A stretch of 64,000 nt of DNA from Roridomyces roridus (Eukaryota; Basidiomycota; Agaricomycetes; Agaricales; Mycenaceae), in NCBI GenBank assembly GCA_029378245.1, contig JARKIF010000034.1:434001-498000 (forward strand), in the 5' to 3' direction. Positions 48,147 to 58,307 of this stretch are shown piece after piece (within the stretch, counting starts at the first letter, position 1; each line of letters starts with the position of its first letter). A program made the position numbers and the translations under genes. The notes under the pieces are model-generated. The model made no database searches, was not told the origin of the DNA, and saw only the letters and a program-made list of their open reading frames with translations.

Positions 48147-48720
48147 CTAACATTCCTTGAGCCATTCCGTGCTGCTAGGACTGTATTCCATCAAATACTC
48201 CCTCTCTTCAATGAGAAGTGTCCGGAATGGCGTGGAGCTCAATCGCTCGCTTGTCCACTGAGGTTGGCGCAGGCGACGACCGAGAACAGCGACGCGATAC
48301 TTGACGAAGGGATTATCAAGAGTGAAAATCATCTCTGTGAGGGCGATCCCGATGTTTCGGCGATGCTCTTCTGGGTCGAGTACGCATTCAGCTCGACCCC
48401 AGGAACCCAAAATCCCTCTTAACGCAAGTCCCAATCTCCTGTATGTTTCTCGGAAACGGTCTAGGTGGTTGTTGGCGCTTGCCACCATCGTCGCAAGGTC
48501 GTCGAGCAGTCGGTTTCACTCGAGGAGGTCGCCGGCGGCAAACCAAAAACAAGTCGGTCGAGAAGAGATGTTCCGTAGGGCTTGATTTCGACCGAGAGAT
48601 CGTCCGCGACTACTTGCCAGCAGCTGCGCAAGTCTGCGATGGGGGCATCCAAGGCTTTGAGCTTCTCGCTATAAGCGCGACGGGTGGCAGCGATTTGCTC
48701 TTCCGCCGACTGTTATCATT
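48147..48720 (-). pseudogene. C-terminal part of an unrecognised helical protein, frame broken
   Basis: Two minus-strand frames encode helical, charged protein. The upstream part (48720-48540) reads SAEEQIAATRRAYSEKLKAL then DAPIADLRSCWQVVADDLSV. The downstream part (48500-48147) reads LLDDLATMVASANNHLDRFR, ETYRRLGLALRGILGSWGRA and EHRRNIGIALTEMIFTLDNP, ending STEWLKEC. The change of frame near 48540-48500 has no obvious intron and contains a TGA in one frame, which suggests a broken gene. The open frame begins where the truncated sulfotransferase-like gene of the opposite strand begins, so both seem cut at the same breakpoint. No family is recognised. An intact gene with an unusual splice is the alternative. 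Confidence 0.45.
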
Positions 48721-49388
48721 TCTTCGACCTCTTCTCCAACATCCAAGATTGCGATATGTGGATGGCCGCACACGCAGCCAAGTTTGATGGTCAAGGCAAG
48801 TTTGGGCGTGCCGAGTGGGACAAGTTGCTCGGTCATTGCATGGCCATTACCGATGCTCCTGGATGCTCTTTCGGACCTGAGCTCATCGAGGCGTATCCCG
48901 AGGCCAAAGTTATCTTGGTGGAACGCGACATCGAGGCGTGGTACAAGTCCTTCAGCATCATTATCGACGTGATCTTCAATCCTGCGTTCTCTATCGGTCG
49001 ATTGGTGGCTTCGCTCGACCCGTTTTGGGCGGGGAGAGTGCAGGGGTTGCAGCGGAGGTGGATGGCGGATGTGTTGAACGCTACGACGCTCGAGACGGCT
49101 CATGCGGCGGCGCGGGACAGATATCGCGCGCACTCCGCCGAGGTCAGGAAGATTACGCCGAAGGATAGGTTGTTGGAGTATGAGCTGGGTAGCGGGTGGG
49201 AGCCTTTGTGCAACTTCCTCGGCAAGGAGGTACCGAATGTGCCTTTCCCTCGAATTAACGAGGCAGCGGCGCTAAGGGAGAGGATGGGAGTGATGAAACA
49301 GAGGTGCATGCGTCGGGCGGTACGGAATGTGGCAGGGGGGCTAACTTTCTGTGTGGGGGTGGTGTTCGGATTGTATGGCCTTCTTTGA
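48708..49388 (+). pseudogene. 5'-truncated paralogue of the sulfotransferase-like protein
   Basis: This reading frame begins inside the family sequence at DCYHFFDLFSNIQDCDMWMA, exactly where the intact paralogue at 36591-37489 has ...GYN before DCYHFF. All of exon 1 and the PAPS-loop half of exon 2 are missing. Downstream it is uninterrupted and well conserved: KFGRAEWDKLLGHCMAITDA, ELIEAYPEAKVILVERDIEA, RLLEYELGSGWEPLCNFLGK, VPFPRINEAAALRERM and a hydrophobic C-terminus (GGLTFCVGVVFGLYGLL). The absence of stops suggests a recent truncation or use as a chimeric product. Without the P-loop it cannot be an active sulfotransferase. Confidence 0.82.
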
Positions 49389-49429
49389 ATAGTTCACGAT
49401 AGCGTAAGTCTCCTCAAGAAGAAAGAGGA

Positions 49430-49790
49430 GACTTACGTCCGAATGCCGAAGCCGCCGTATTACCGACGGAGGAAAACCAAGCACTCTCATGGACGATGTT
49501 CGGGATAGGAACCCAAGTCTGAGCGTCACAGAGCGGAGGGAGACGGTCGATGTTGTGAGGGTTCCATGCTTTGGGAGGCAGCAGGCATACATGGAAGGCT
49601 GGGTGGAGGTATCGCTGCCAACACGATGTGTTGCACCGAGGTGAGAAGGCCTGCGAGAACAGGCAGATGGTCTTGTGTGAGCCATGAGGGTGTGCAAGCT
49701 ACGGCGAATAAGTCGAGGTAGCTTGAGAAGTCATAATAACGCACCAGCTCGACCAATTCCCCACAAAGCCCAATACAACTGAACTCCGGA
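49430..49790 (-). pseudogene. Fragment of an unrecognised protein gene
   Basis: Minus-strand pieces look coding: ELVELVRYYDFSSYLDLFAV then ACTPSWLTQDHLPVLAG, and, after a possible short intron, RCWQRYLHPAFHVCLLPPKA, WNPHNIDRLPPLCDAQTWVP and IPNIVHESAWFSSVGN, stopping at a donor-like site (GTAAGT) near 49437. No start codon, continuation or family is found, so it is probably a gene remnant. It lies directly downstream of the truncated sulfotransferase-like gene. Confidence 0.35.
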
Positions 49791-50483
49791 TTACAGTGGC
49801 AGTCGAGCGGCTAGTCGTAGGCTCCTAAGGAAAGGCTGGAGAAAAGGTGGTGGATGAATTCGGCCGGGAGGCTCGCCACAGTGACAGTATGAATCGCTGA
49901 GCATGAGTTGGTGAATATGAAGGACCTGGAAGGGAGTTCTGCCTACTGCATTGACGAGAGTGGAGATGGATAGTCTTGAGCTCGCTGGGACTACGGTGAT
50001 TTCGGTGTAGCCCTACGACGAAAGGAGATCGAGGTACATAAGACAAAAATGGGGGCGCGTCATATGGAAAAGCCAAAGACGACCGTTTGCAATTGGTGAC
50101 TGGTAGATAGCAGAAGAATGTACGAGCGCAAGTCGAATATTACGGGCTCCCCTGCCTCCAGCGCTGGTCGTCGTCGAGGTGCGGGTCGCAGCTCCACCAT
50201 CGCGTTGACAGGAGACGATGGCGTCTTTAAATGCCTCGCAAGTTTTAAAAGGAAGGAAGGATGGAAGGAAGGAATTAACCGGCACAAGGTCCCGCATCGG
50301 GTTGGTATTCTATAGTCTACATTTTGTGCTCTATCCCAATAACACGTTCCAGTACTGCCACAAAACAGCTAATATAATCTCTTTCTCGGCCTCGATCTGC
50401 CTTTTGGCTATCGGATAGTCCATGGTGAGAGTGAGACCGTCCAGGGCGGCCATAGCCTCTTGGATACCCTGACTGGTCAGGTC

Positions 50484-51344
50484 TCAACTGTGGCACGACT
50501 TGTCCTCTCCCGGTAGATACGTTTCCAGAACCATTATCCAGCTCCCTTGTCTGCGACACAGCTTAAAGCTGCCAATGGGGTGGCCTCGATCGCCTTGCAA
50601 CGTTTTGAAGAAGAAGGCTTGCGAGAACAGTTGTTGTTGTCTGAAGACTTTGATATATGGAGCTTGCAAGGCTTCAGTTCGGGACGACAGCCTGAGCGCG
50701 GCGTCAGGGGCTGGGGGGTAGTGGGGTTGAACACCCTGGCCGAGGAAGAAAAAGTTGCCCTTCCGGGTTTCATAGTAAGTCTTGAACTGGTCTGAGAGAG
50801 ATTCGGGGTGGCGGGTGTAGTCGACGCCGGCCGGTGTGCCTTTGTGTTTCGTGACGAAGTGCTTTCGTTTGCGCTTAAAGGCGCGCTCCATGGCGGAGTC
50901 ATGTAAATGCGTGGGGGTTTGGAGACGAAAATGTGTGCCGAGCAAAAGGTATTGAACAGGGACAGCGGGGCCGGGTGACAATGGAGATGTAGGGGTGGAC
51001 AGGGCGTCTCCAATGCGGATGGCCAGGCCTGAACAAGACCTCGGGATAGGAGGCTGATCGTTGTGGTGGAGTAGGAAGCCCTGTTCGAAAGGAAGGCGGC
51101 GCCTCAAAGGCTGGTAGGACAGTAAATCGCGTAATGTCATGTTGTAGTGCTCGCCGATGTGGTCGCAAACGGTATAGCAATGAAAGAAGGTGGAGTACCC
51201 ATCGTCCACGTACTTGCTCGTAAAGACATGGTCCTACTATATACGAGTCAGCCCGGAATTCAAACATGTCGCCGCGATTCTCACCTCGTTTCTGGCGGTC
51301 ATGGCGATACGGGGTCTGGAAGAGGTGTTGTTGGGATCAATCAT
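50484..51344 (-). CDS. Unrecognised protein, about 265 residues
   Basis: The two-exon model starts at 51344 (MIDPNNTSSRPRIAMTARNE). A GTGAGA intron ends just before GACCATG at about 51230. Exon 2 reads DHVFTSKYVDDGYSTFFHCY, DHIGEHYNMTLRDLLSYQPL, IRIGDALSTPTSPLSPG, VPVQYLLLGTHFRLQTPTHL, ERAFKRKRKHFVTKHKG, YYETRKGNFFFLGQG and FQAFFFK-type aromatic segments, ending PGEDKSCHS at 50484. There is no signal peptide and no TM segment. A basic patch (KRKRK) could be a nuclear signal. I know no family. An internal ATG near 51299 is an alternative start. The ATG lies only 20 bp from the ATG of the next, divergent gene. Confidence 0.6.
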
Positions 51345-51364
51345 GTGATGTAACATCATTCATC

Positions 51365-51933
51365 ATGTCTACATCGTCTACCCCTGTCGAGTCCAGCGAA
51401 ACCTCCACCGCACCAACATCTCCAACACTCAGCCAGGGAGAGGGCACTATCAGTGCGGAGAAGGTCGCGGAGCTGCGGCGCATGCGGGCGAACCTCTTGG
51501 TGTGTAAGTCTCATCACTTCGCCGCAACTTGAGTAAAACCCCCTCAGAGCCAATATCCCTCTTCCAAAGACTGCCAAAACGTTGCGATACAAGTGATGAA
51601 GGCCAGAAAAATGGCCCCAGATGGTGTAGGGACACAGTCCAACTTGCGGTTTCTCCCCTGACCCCGATTGTCAGCGCCCCACTCTTAAAGAGCTCCAAGA
51701 ATCTGTCGCTGCTACCTCTGCTGCTGTCCAAGAGCTGAGGGCTCCATTTGACAAGGCATACCAAGATTGGTGCCGCACTTTGGGCCCGGGTGAATACGGT
51801 GAGTTTTCCACTGTATGATTTCACGGGTTAAGACTGCTTCTACATAGACGCCATGCTCAAGTTCACTGACGAGGAGTGGAGGGCGGCCTCTCAGACATCC
51901 GAGGAGGATGAATTTGATGAATTTGATGAATGA
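51365..51933 (+). CDS. Small acidic protein, about 129 residues, unrecognised
   Basis: The four-exon model starts at 51365 (MSTSSTPVESSETSTAPTSP). Exon 1 continues ISAEKVAELRRMRANLL. After a GTGTAAGT intron comes SQYPSSKDCQNVAIQ. After a GTGATG intron come RPTLKELQESVAATSAAVQE and LRAPFDKAYQDWCRTLGPGE. After a GTGAGT intron comes DAMLKFTDEEWRAASQTSEE with a Glu/Asp tail ending at TGA 51931-51933. The middle is helical. No family is recognised. Divergent from the 50484-51344 gene, with 20 bp between start codons. Confidence 0.6.
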
Positions 51934-52178
51934 CGATGCATAGCTAAATGTACCTTGCTGTTGTTGTTTCATCGAATCTGTAAATCCATTGTAAACTATA
52001 GATAAACAGAGGCATTGAGACAAGAGCGGAGAGAGTGCAGTCTACAGTCCGAGAAGCTAGTAGTTTCTTCCTTTTTGCTCACCGGACTCGGATTAAAAAT
52101 GAGCGCTGTAGTTGCTGTCTCCGCATCCGTCAACTTTATTTTACCCCAAGCCGACCTCCATCGGGACTACGTACTCCG

Positions 52179-52324
52179 CTACCTTAACGTCCAGAAGGTC
52201 CAACGCGAGCTCTGAGTGTCGATGACGATGTTGTCCGGCTTGATGTCACGATGGCCGAAGCTGTGAAGTAGCTGTGAGGAGGATGAGCGCACGCAAGAAC
52301 AGTGGTCGGACAAGGTGTTACGCA
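52179..52324 (-). pseudogene. Protein kinase catalytic-loop scrap
   Basis: A minus-strand frame reads [20 protein letters not shown] followed by VIDTQSSRWTF and a TAG at 52179-52181. HRDIKPDN is the kinase subdomain VIb motif, preceded by a shortened LHSFG and without the expected V/I before H. No glycine loop, DFG or APE motif is nearby, so only a fragment survives. It resembles the corresponding stretch of the kinase at 33693-35801 only in this universal motif. Confidence 0.65.
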
Positions 52325-52444
52325 CGTCAATGGGAGCTGAACACACGGCAGGGAGATGATTCCCAACGCGACCCCAACGTCAAGCAGGGCCTCGTAAAGG
52401 GAAAAAAAAAAGTGGGACGTCAGTTGATGCAAAGCAACAGACTT

Positions 52445-54629
52445 TTACTGCTCCCACGGGAACGTAGCGGGAGGGTTGAACGTCCTGCAATTATTGAATA
52501 CCAGGTCAACGTCCCGCTTCAAATCCTCTATCTTCTCGTAAACTGCGCACTGAGATTTCGACTGATGGTCCCAAAGTCCATGGCATGCGCAATCTCTTCG
52601 AGGTATCTGAAGCACCGTGTCAATTTCAAAATATGCGTTTAAAGAAGAGGGAGAGTTACGCACGTCGGACACCCGTCTATCAGAGGGTCGACAGGTCGGA
52701 GGAATATCGCACTCTCAGTAAGCTTCATCAACATCTGCAAAAGCTGTTTACACTTCTTCTCGTTGATAGGCATCTCCTGCGACACTGGCGCCGCCTTCTT
52801 CGGACGAGTAGGAGCAGCGCTGGCCACACGAACTTCCTTTTCCTTGCCTTTGACCAAAGGTATTCGAGGAATTTCCGATGGCGGTTCCGCAGGTGGCTTC
52901 GCCTTGAGCACGATCTTGGGAATAGTAGTAGAAGACAAAGAGGAGGAAGCGGTGGGTGGCGGTGGCGACGCTCGTCCTCTCTTGACCGGCTTCGCGAGCG
53001 CGATGATATCTTCTTCCTCCCCCTCTGATATATCCATCTTCTTTCGTTTACTCCCTTGGTAATCACCGAACGCTGACTTTTTCATGCTTGGACTTTTGCT
53101 CCTCTTCGAGCGCCAGGACCTCTTGGAGAATGTCATGTGATCCGTCGTCCACGTACGGAGGCGGCTCGTCTGGCGGCTCCTGCTCGATCACCAGCGGCTC
53201 GACTTTGGGCTTCCGCCGCGGTGGCTTTGCAACATGCTCAGGCCCTGCTTCTTTGGGTTGCGGCGCTTTGAGCTTGATCGTTTGGCGGGAGGTCGAAGGC
53301 GTAGGGTCGGGAGCACGGGACACCGGAGGAGCAGGAGGCGGAGGGGGTCTGCGAGAGGCCTCCTTGGCATGCGCAGCTTCCAAAGTCTTGTTGATGATGC
53401 TCTATTCTGTATCAAAGTTCACGTCCAGTCCAAAGATGACGAACGGGAACACCAACGTTTCTCAAAGAACGTTTCCAAAGCCAATGTCTCATTGTGGGCG
53501 TATGTCCCAACGGGGTTGTACGCTTTCGCGTTGGACATCATGAGGCCGAAATCGGCTTGGAAAGCGAACCGGTCGGCGTACTTGCCCTGCTCCAGCTTGT
53601 GCGACATGGTGCCCAGATCAATCGGATCTTTGATGACGTCGAAATAGCTTGAGCAGTCACGTCAGTCTCGTACACCGTCAAGTGATCTTCAAGACTTACT
53701 TGGGTGCGTGATCTCGCAGAGGATCAACAGGATGCAGGAAAATCTTCGCGTGCTTGTTAGACTGCAGCTTCTTCAACGCCGAACGCGTAGCCCGGAGGTC
53801 ATTGACAGACATCCCGGCAGCCTGAGCCTTGGGAGCAGCTCTAGGAGGAGCAGGCTTGGCCGTGGCATGGATTGCCACGCCGTTGGGCTTGGGTGGTTTG
53901 GCCTTGGGTTGCTGCTTGGCTTTTGGAGGGACCGCTGGCACCGCAAAAGTGACCGCTTTGGTTTGAGGCTCCGCACTGGCAATGCGTGGTGTGCGAGCTG
54001 CCGCGGGAGCACCGTTGAGTGTAGACGCGCGAGGTGTGGACGCGACCAGTTTGAGTTTGGGCACGTGATTGGGAATGACGGGACTGGGAGTCGGCCCAGC
54101 CAATCTCAATGGCCGCACCTTTGGAAGGGGTTGCGGCGGGGCTTCGATGGTCGGTGTGACTGGGATGTGTATCTTGACCGTCACCGTCGGCAGGGTCTCC
54201 TCCACGGGCTTGATCAGAAGATCTGCCATCTTCAAAAGACACCATCGAACTTGATGGTCCATGGAAGGGTCCAGCGCAAGCGGCATCATGAGTTCCCGGC
54301 AGATCTCATTCTTTCCGACTTCCTTGTCCTTCCGTAAAGCCTTGAGCATGCTTTCCAGCTCGCTCTTCCTCGACTCTTTGTTCTTTTCGTTGACAGAACC
54401 ATCCTCTTCGATCAGCACTTCAGTTTCTTTCGAGTTGAGCGACTTCATCTCGCCCATCTGAACAAGGAGGGCCAAGCTCGTGGATGCACTGCGCGCGACA
54501 TGTCGCCGAATGATTCTCGAAGGGTCGTGTACCATGACCGCAAGAACGTAGTGCATGATCGAAGGGTGTACCACTTGGTCAGGAAGAGTCCGTTGAAACG
54601 GTGCACCAATGTGCAGCAGTGAAATCGGA
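52445..54629 (-). pseudogene. TAF2: TAF2 remnant with two bromodomains, N-terminus missing
   Basis: The C-terminal part of a basidiomycete-type TAF2 is preserved. It has the HEAT-like end (LLHIGAPFQRTLPDQVVHPS, VHDPSRIIRRHVARSASTSL), a basic Pro/Lys linker, and bromodomain 1 (AKIFLHPVDPLRDHAP, then YFDVIKDPIDLGTMSHKLEQ and MMSNAKAYNPVGTYAHN). A second linker and bromodomain 2 follow (AIFLRPVDPLIDG, YLEEIAHAMDFGTISRNLSA, then LVFNNCRTFNP). The large aminopeptidase-like N-terminal domain is absent: upstream of 54629 there is only a possible splice acceptor and then AT-rich non-coding DNA. In bromodomain 2 the frame shifts by one base near 52555 (SRNLSAQ to VYEKIEDLK) and a stop follows FPWEQ. 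It is therefore probably dead, unless the rest lies across a very long intron. Confidence 0.75.
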
Positions 54630-56911
54630 CTAATCAACGAGCTAGACAATGTCAAGCTCTCAAATCCAAAACCAACTACCACTAATCGATGCCGTGTGTG
54701 TGTGTTCGGGGAGGTGGGTCAGGCGTATCGACCGTCAATTCAAATCACACAAGGATATTCCGAGCAGGTAAAACCAATGTATTTTATAGCGTAGAGCTAC
54801 TACCGCAATCAACCACCAAAGTTGGGCTTTCGTCAATGCTTGACCTTGCCGTAGGTATTCAACTAATTCACACAGAGGACTTCAGGATATCCACAGCTCG
54901 GTCTTTCGACTTCAGGACGTCCACAGCTCGGTCGTATGCAACCAATCGAATTTAACCACACCGAATTCCAGTAACCTCAGAGAACCCACAGCTCAGCCCA
55001 ACCGGAATGGACCTCAGGGCGCTCACAGCTCAGCGCTGGAGAACGGTCGAACTCAAAAAGGACTTCAGGGCACGCGCAGTCAAGCCGACGTTGCAATAAT
55101 CCCACAGCTCAGTCAAAATGAAGTTCGGTCGTATGTTATGCCAACAGAGGGGAGGGGGATTCACTGTCCTACACTAATTTACATGCCCTCTAATATACTG
55201 ACTACGGCTTGTAATTGTTCCGTGTTTAACATCAACTTGATCTACTATCATACTCTAAAGCGCCGCCGGGGGAGGTCTCTTTGATCTGTATCCTGACTCT
55301 GCCGTGTAATGGCCGAGTAACCTTCTGAACATTCTGGCAGACTAAACCCGCCGGCAGTGGCTTTTCATATTCCTATCAGCACTGCCGGTCATGCCGAGCG
55401 TGTGAACTCGATGTGAACCACCGGCGGTCATGCCCATGGCATTCATTGTGCTTCCGAGACATTCCGAGTAATTTCCGAGATGTCATGATTCCTATCCAAG
55501 TGACTGAGTTCAACTCGTGCGTAGTTCATGTAAATTCCAGTTGAACCATGGGTATCCCTTTAGCAAATGCAGCATAGAATTCCTTCCAATGTCCCAATAT
55601 GTTGAATGGCCTCGCGCCGTTGCATGCACTCGAGCTCGGCGGCATGGCGGCCGAGCTGTCATAATACTTGCATAGTAGCCGTGATATGTGTGAGAATAAT
55701 GATGGGCGGCATTCAAACGTGTCGGCGGCCTTAGTGCGCGATCCTGGGAGCGATCCGCACTCTATCTAATCTCCTTATTCACTGGTTTAATCAACCGATT
55801 AGATTGAAAGGTCACATGAATTCGATTTATTTCAGCCGTGGTTGAATCCACGACTCATCACCGTCAAACGCTGCAATTCGGACTTGGGTATAATTCCCTT
55901 GCCTGAATAGTCGGTTAGTTGTTTGCTCACATGTTTCGTGAACGCCACTTACCGTGTCAGGGGAAAGAACGTCAGCGGCGCGCTCGGGATGAGATTGGAA
56001 ACCATCAGGACCACTACATACAGTACATCTTTTGCAAAAGATACATTAAGTATCAGACCGCGGTTTTGCAAAAGTTACCAGTAAATTTTATCTATACCCA
56101 AAAAGCACTGAATCTCTTATCTCTGACTGTATCCATCACAGGGATCAGCGCGGCATCCTGGGGCAGTATCGGGTATACTGGACAACCAGGTTAACTCTCG
56201 GTTAAGCTTTATTTAATGGGTAATTGATATTAATATCTTAAATTACCATCAAATGGCTCCGGAGATGACTGATACCACTGCATCAATTGACTGCAATTGA
56301 CAGGTGCCATTTGGTTTGACTTTCCGGAACTTCCATCCAGGTACGCCAAGCTCAAATCATCCGGTCACTAATTCGACTCGGTAGCATCATTCCACGCCTT
56401 TGTAGACCGAATTCAATAGCCGAGTGGCAGCAAAGCACCACCAACTCAAGTACTGAGGACTTTTATTCACAGACAGGGCTATTCCATAGCTGTCTATGTA
56501 TCTGAGGTTCCCAGCAATTTTCTGGGTCACAGAACGGGGTTCCCCAATACATATCTCCAGTCTGCTTCAGTCTGGGACACATAGATCACCGTGGGATGAC
56601 CACGGCGTAATTAGTGCGCCGCTATTTCCATCTAGCTGTTACTTTCAACTCACGGCATTCATGTAGACACCCAGCTTTCTCCGGTGATTCAGTAATTGTC
56701 CCGTGATGGAATTCAGTCACGGTGACGCCCAGTGTGCGTGAATTCACGACACAAAGTGCCAGGAATGCCCCGAATGTACGTGAATCCGATTCAAAAATAA
56801 TCCTGTATCTCCATATACGGAGATTTTCACTGTAATTATACCTCCCCCAACCTGAAATTGTGACCGTCCCCGGTCATTATCCATTTCAGGCATAGGTTGG
56901 CTTCCCTCGAG
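54630..56911. other. AT-rich non-coding DNA next to the retrotransposon
   Basis: No gene is seen in this 2.3-kb stretch. It contains short repeated motifs (see the separate entry) and many TTAA/AATT tracts, unlike the GC-richer gene blocks. It may include degenerate transposon or LTR sequence, but I could not find a matching LTR pair inside the window. Confidence 0.5.
54883..55115. repeat. Five spaced copies of CACAGCTCRG
   Basis: The motif CACAGCTC(A/G)G, usually preceded by a variant of TTCAGGRCR, occurs five times between about 54890 and 55110 at spacings of roughly 30-70 bp. It could be a degenerate minisatellite or an array of protein-binding sites within transposon-derived DNA. Confidence 0.6.
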
Positions 56912-56918
56912 TATAAAA
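56912..56918 (+). promoter_or_regulatory. TATA box upstream of the 56984 gene
   Basis: TATAAAA lies 66-72 bp before the ATG at 56984 and is followed by a C/A-rich leader, good spacing for a core promoter. Confidence 0.6.
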
Positions 56919-56983
56919 GACCTGCACCAGAGCGCTCAAAAAGCAGCACTCCCAGTGTTACATCCCTTCTACAACTTCAACCA

Positions 56984-58190
56984 ATGTCTTCCTCTGCTTC
57001 CAACGCTGCCGCCGACTTCGAGGCTATTCGCACTATCCTCGAGGCTAACGCCGAGAAGGCTCGACTATACAAAGAGTACGACAGCCCCATTCAACGGCGC
57101 AAAGTCCATCTGGCTGAGGTAGCTCGTGGCATGGTATGGTTCTTTCCTATTCGTGGTTTCTGTTGCTCAATTTATCCCTTTGTAGTACAAGGTGTACGCC
57201 TTCAAAGACCAGCTCCTTTTGCCCGAAAACAAGGCCTTCTGCGAGAGTATCTTTGACATGCGCACCCTCCATCACGAAATCTACAATCCCAACAAGACCT
57301 CCCCCTTCCAATACCCCGACGAGTATGAGTCACTTGCGTTCCTTACTCACTGGATTCAAGAGGAACGCAAGAAGAAGAAGGCACGTGTTGTGTCCTTAAT
57401 GTCTATTTTGTTCTTTACTGATGTCGGTTTCAGGCTGCCGCCGAGGCCGAGAGCGATGATGATCTGGAGATATTCCTAGGTTCGGACAACATCCCTCGGA
57501 CCACTACTACTCCTTCTGACGACAAGGTATGTCCAGGCCGCCAGCTCTCGCAGGGTCTATTGCGGTTTCTCACAAAAACCCTCTCTCAGATGGTCGTCGA
57601 TGACGAAGCCAAGGCCCCTGCCGAGCCCGGCGTTCTTCCTAAGGGTTTGTCATTCAAGAAGACGAAGCCCGAGAAGGCCGCTTCCGTTGCCAAGGCCGAG
57701 AAGGCCGTTCCTGTTGCCGTGAGTGCCGTTTATCCTTTTATCCTCTCGTCTGATTCTGTGTCCACAGGGGCCCAGCGGCAGCAAGAAAAGCAAGAAGTCC
57801 GACAGCAAGAAACGCAAACTCGCCGATGATGCGGATCAGGAGGAACCTCACCTTCATCCTGGCGCGGATCGCAAATTCATTGGTGCTGGTACGTTACATC
57901 CGCTTGCTTCTAGATCTTCCCACTGACTGCCAATCCCAGTCTTGACGGAACTCGGGTACGGAAAGGATATTACCGCCTTCCTCGAGGAGGCGAAGCTCGT
58001 TACGGCTATGCCCTCGGACTTGCCCGACACCATTCCGGCCCTCAAAAAGCGGCTCTACCAGTATATGGTCGATCTCGCCGTGGTCAATGACCGGATCCGC
58101 GCCGACATCAACCTCCGCACCAACTACGTCGAGGATGCCGCCAACCTCGCTGCGCGCCTTTCGGAGCTCGAGGGTCTGGCCAATGAGTAG
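56984..58190 (+). CDS. Unrecognised spliced gene flanking the retrotransposon
   Basis: The six-exon model starts at 56984 (MSSSASNAAADFEAIRTILE). Further exons give YDSPIQRRKVHLAEVARGM, YKVYAFKDQLLLPENKAFCE, MRTLHHEIYNPNKTSPFQYP, FLTHWIQEERKKKK, EAESDDDLEIFLGSDNIPRT and LPKGLSFKKTKPEKAASVAK. A basic run KKSKKSDSKKRKLADDADQE follows (nuclear signal likely), and the C-terminal helix pair is VLTELGYGKDITAFLEEAKL with LPDTIPALKKRLYQYMVDLA. It ends ...ELEGLANE at 58190. It is strongly charged, with probable coiled coils at both ends. It is convergent with the integrase stop (58308), 117 bp away. I know no family. It may be a host gene or an antisense gene carried by the element. Confidence 0.7.
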
Positions 58191-58307
58191 GTACCTGGGT
58201 ACCTTTTCAACGTAGCCACATTCATTTGTAATTGCGCGTACTTGTGCAGAGGGAATCTCATGATTTTGTGGCGGGATTAATTAACTGTGCCTGAACCCAG
58301 TTTGAAC

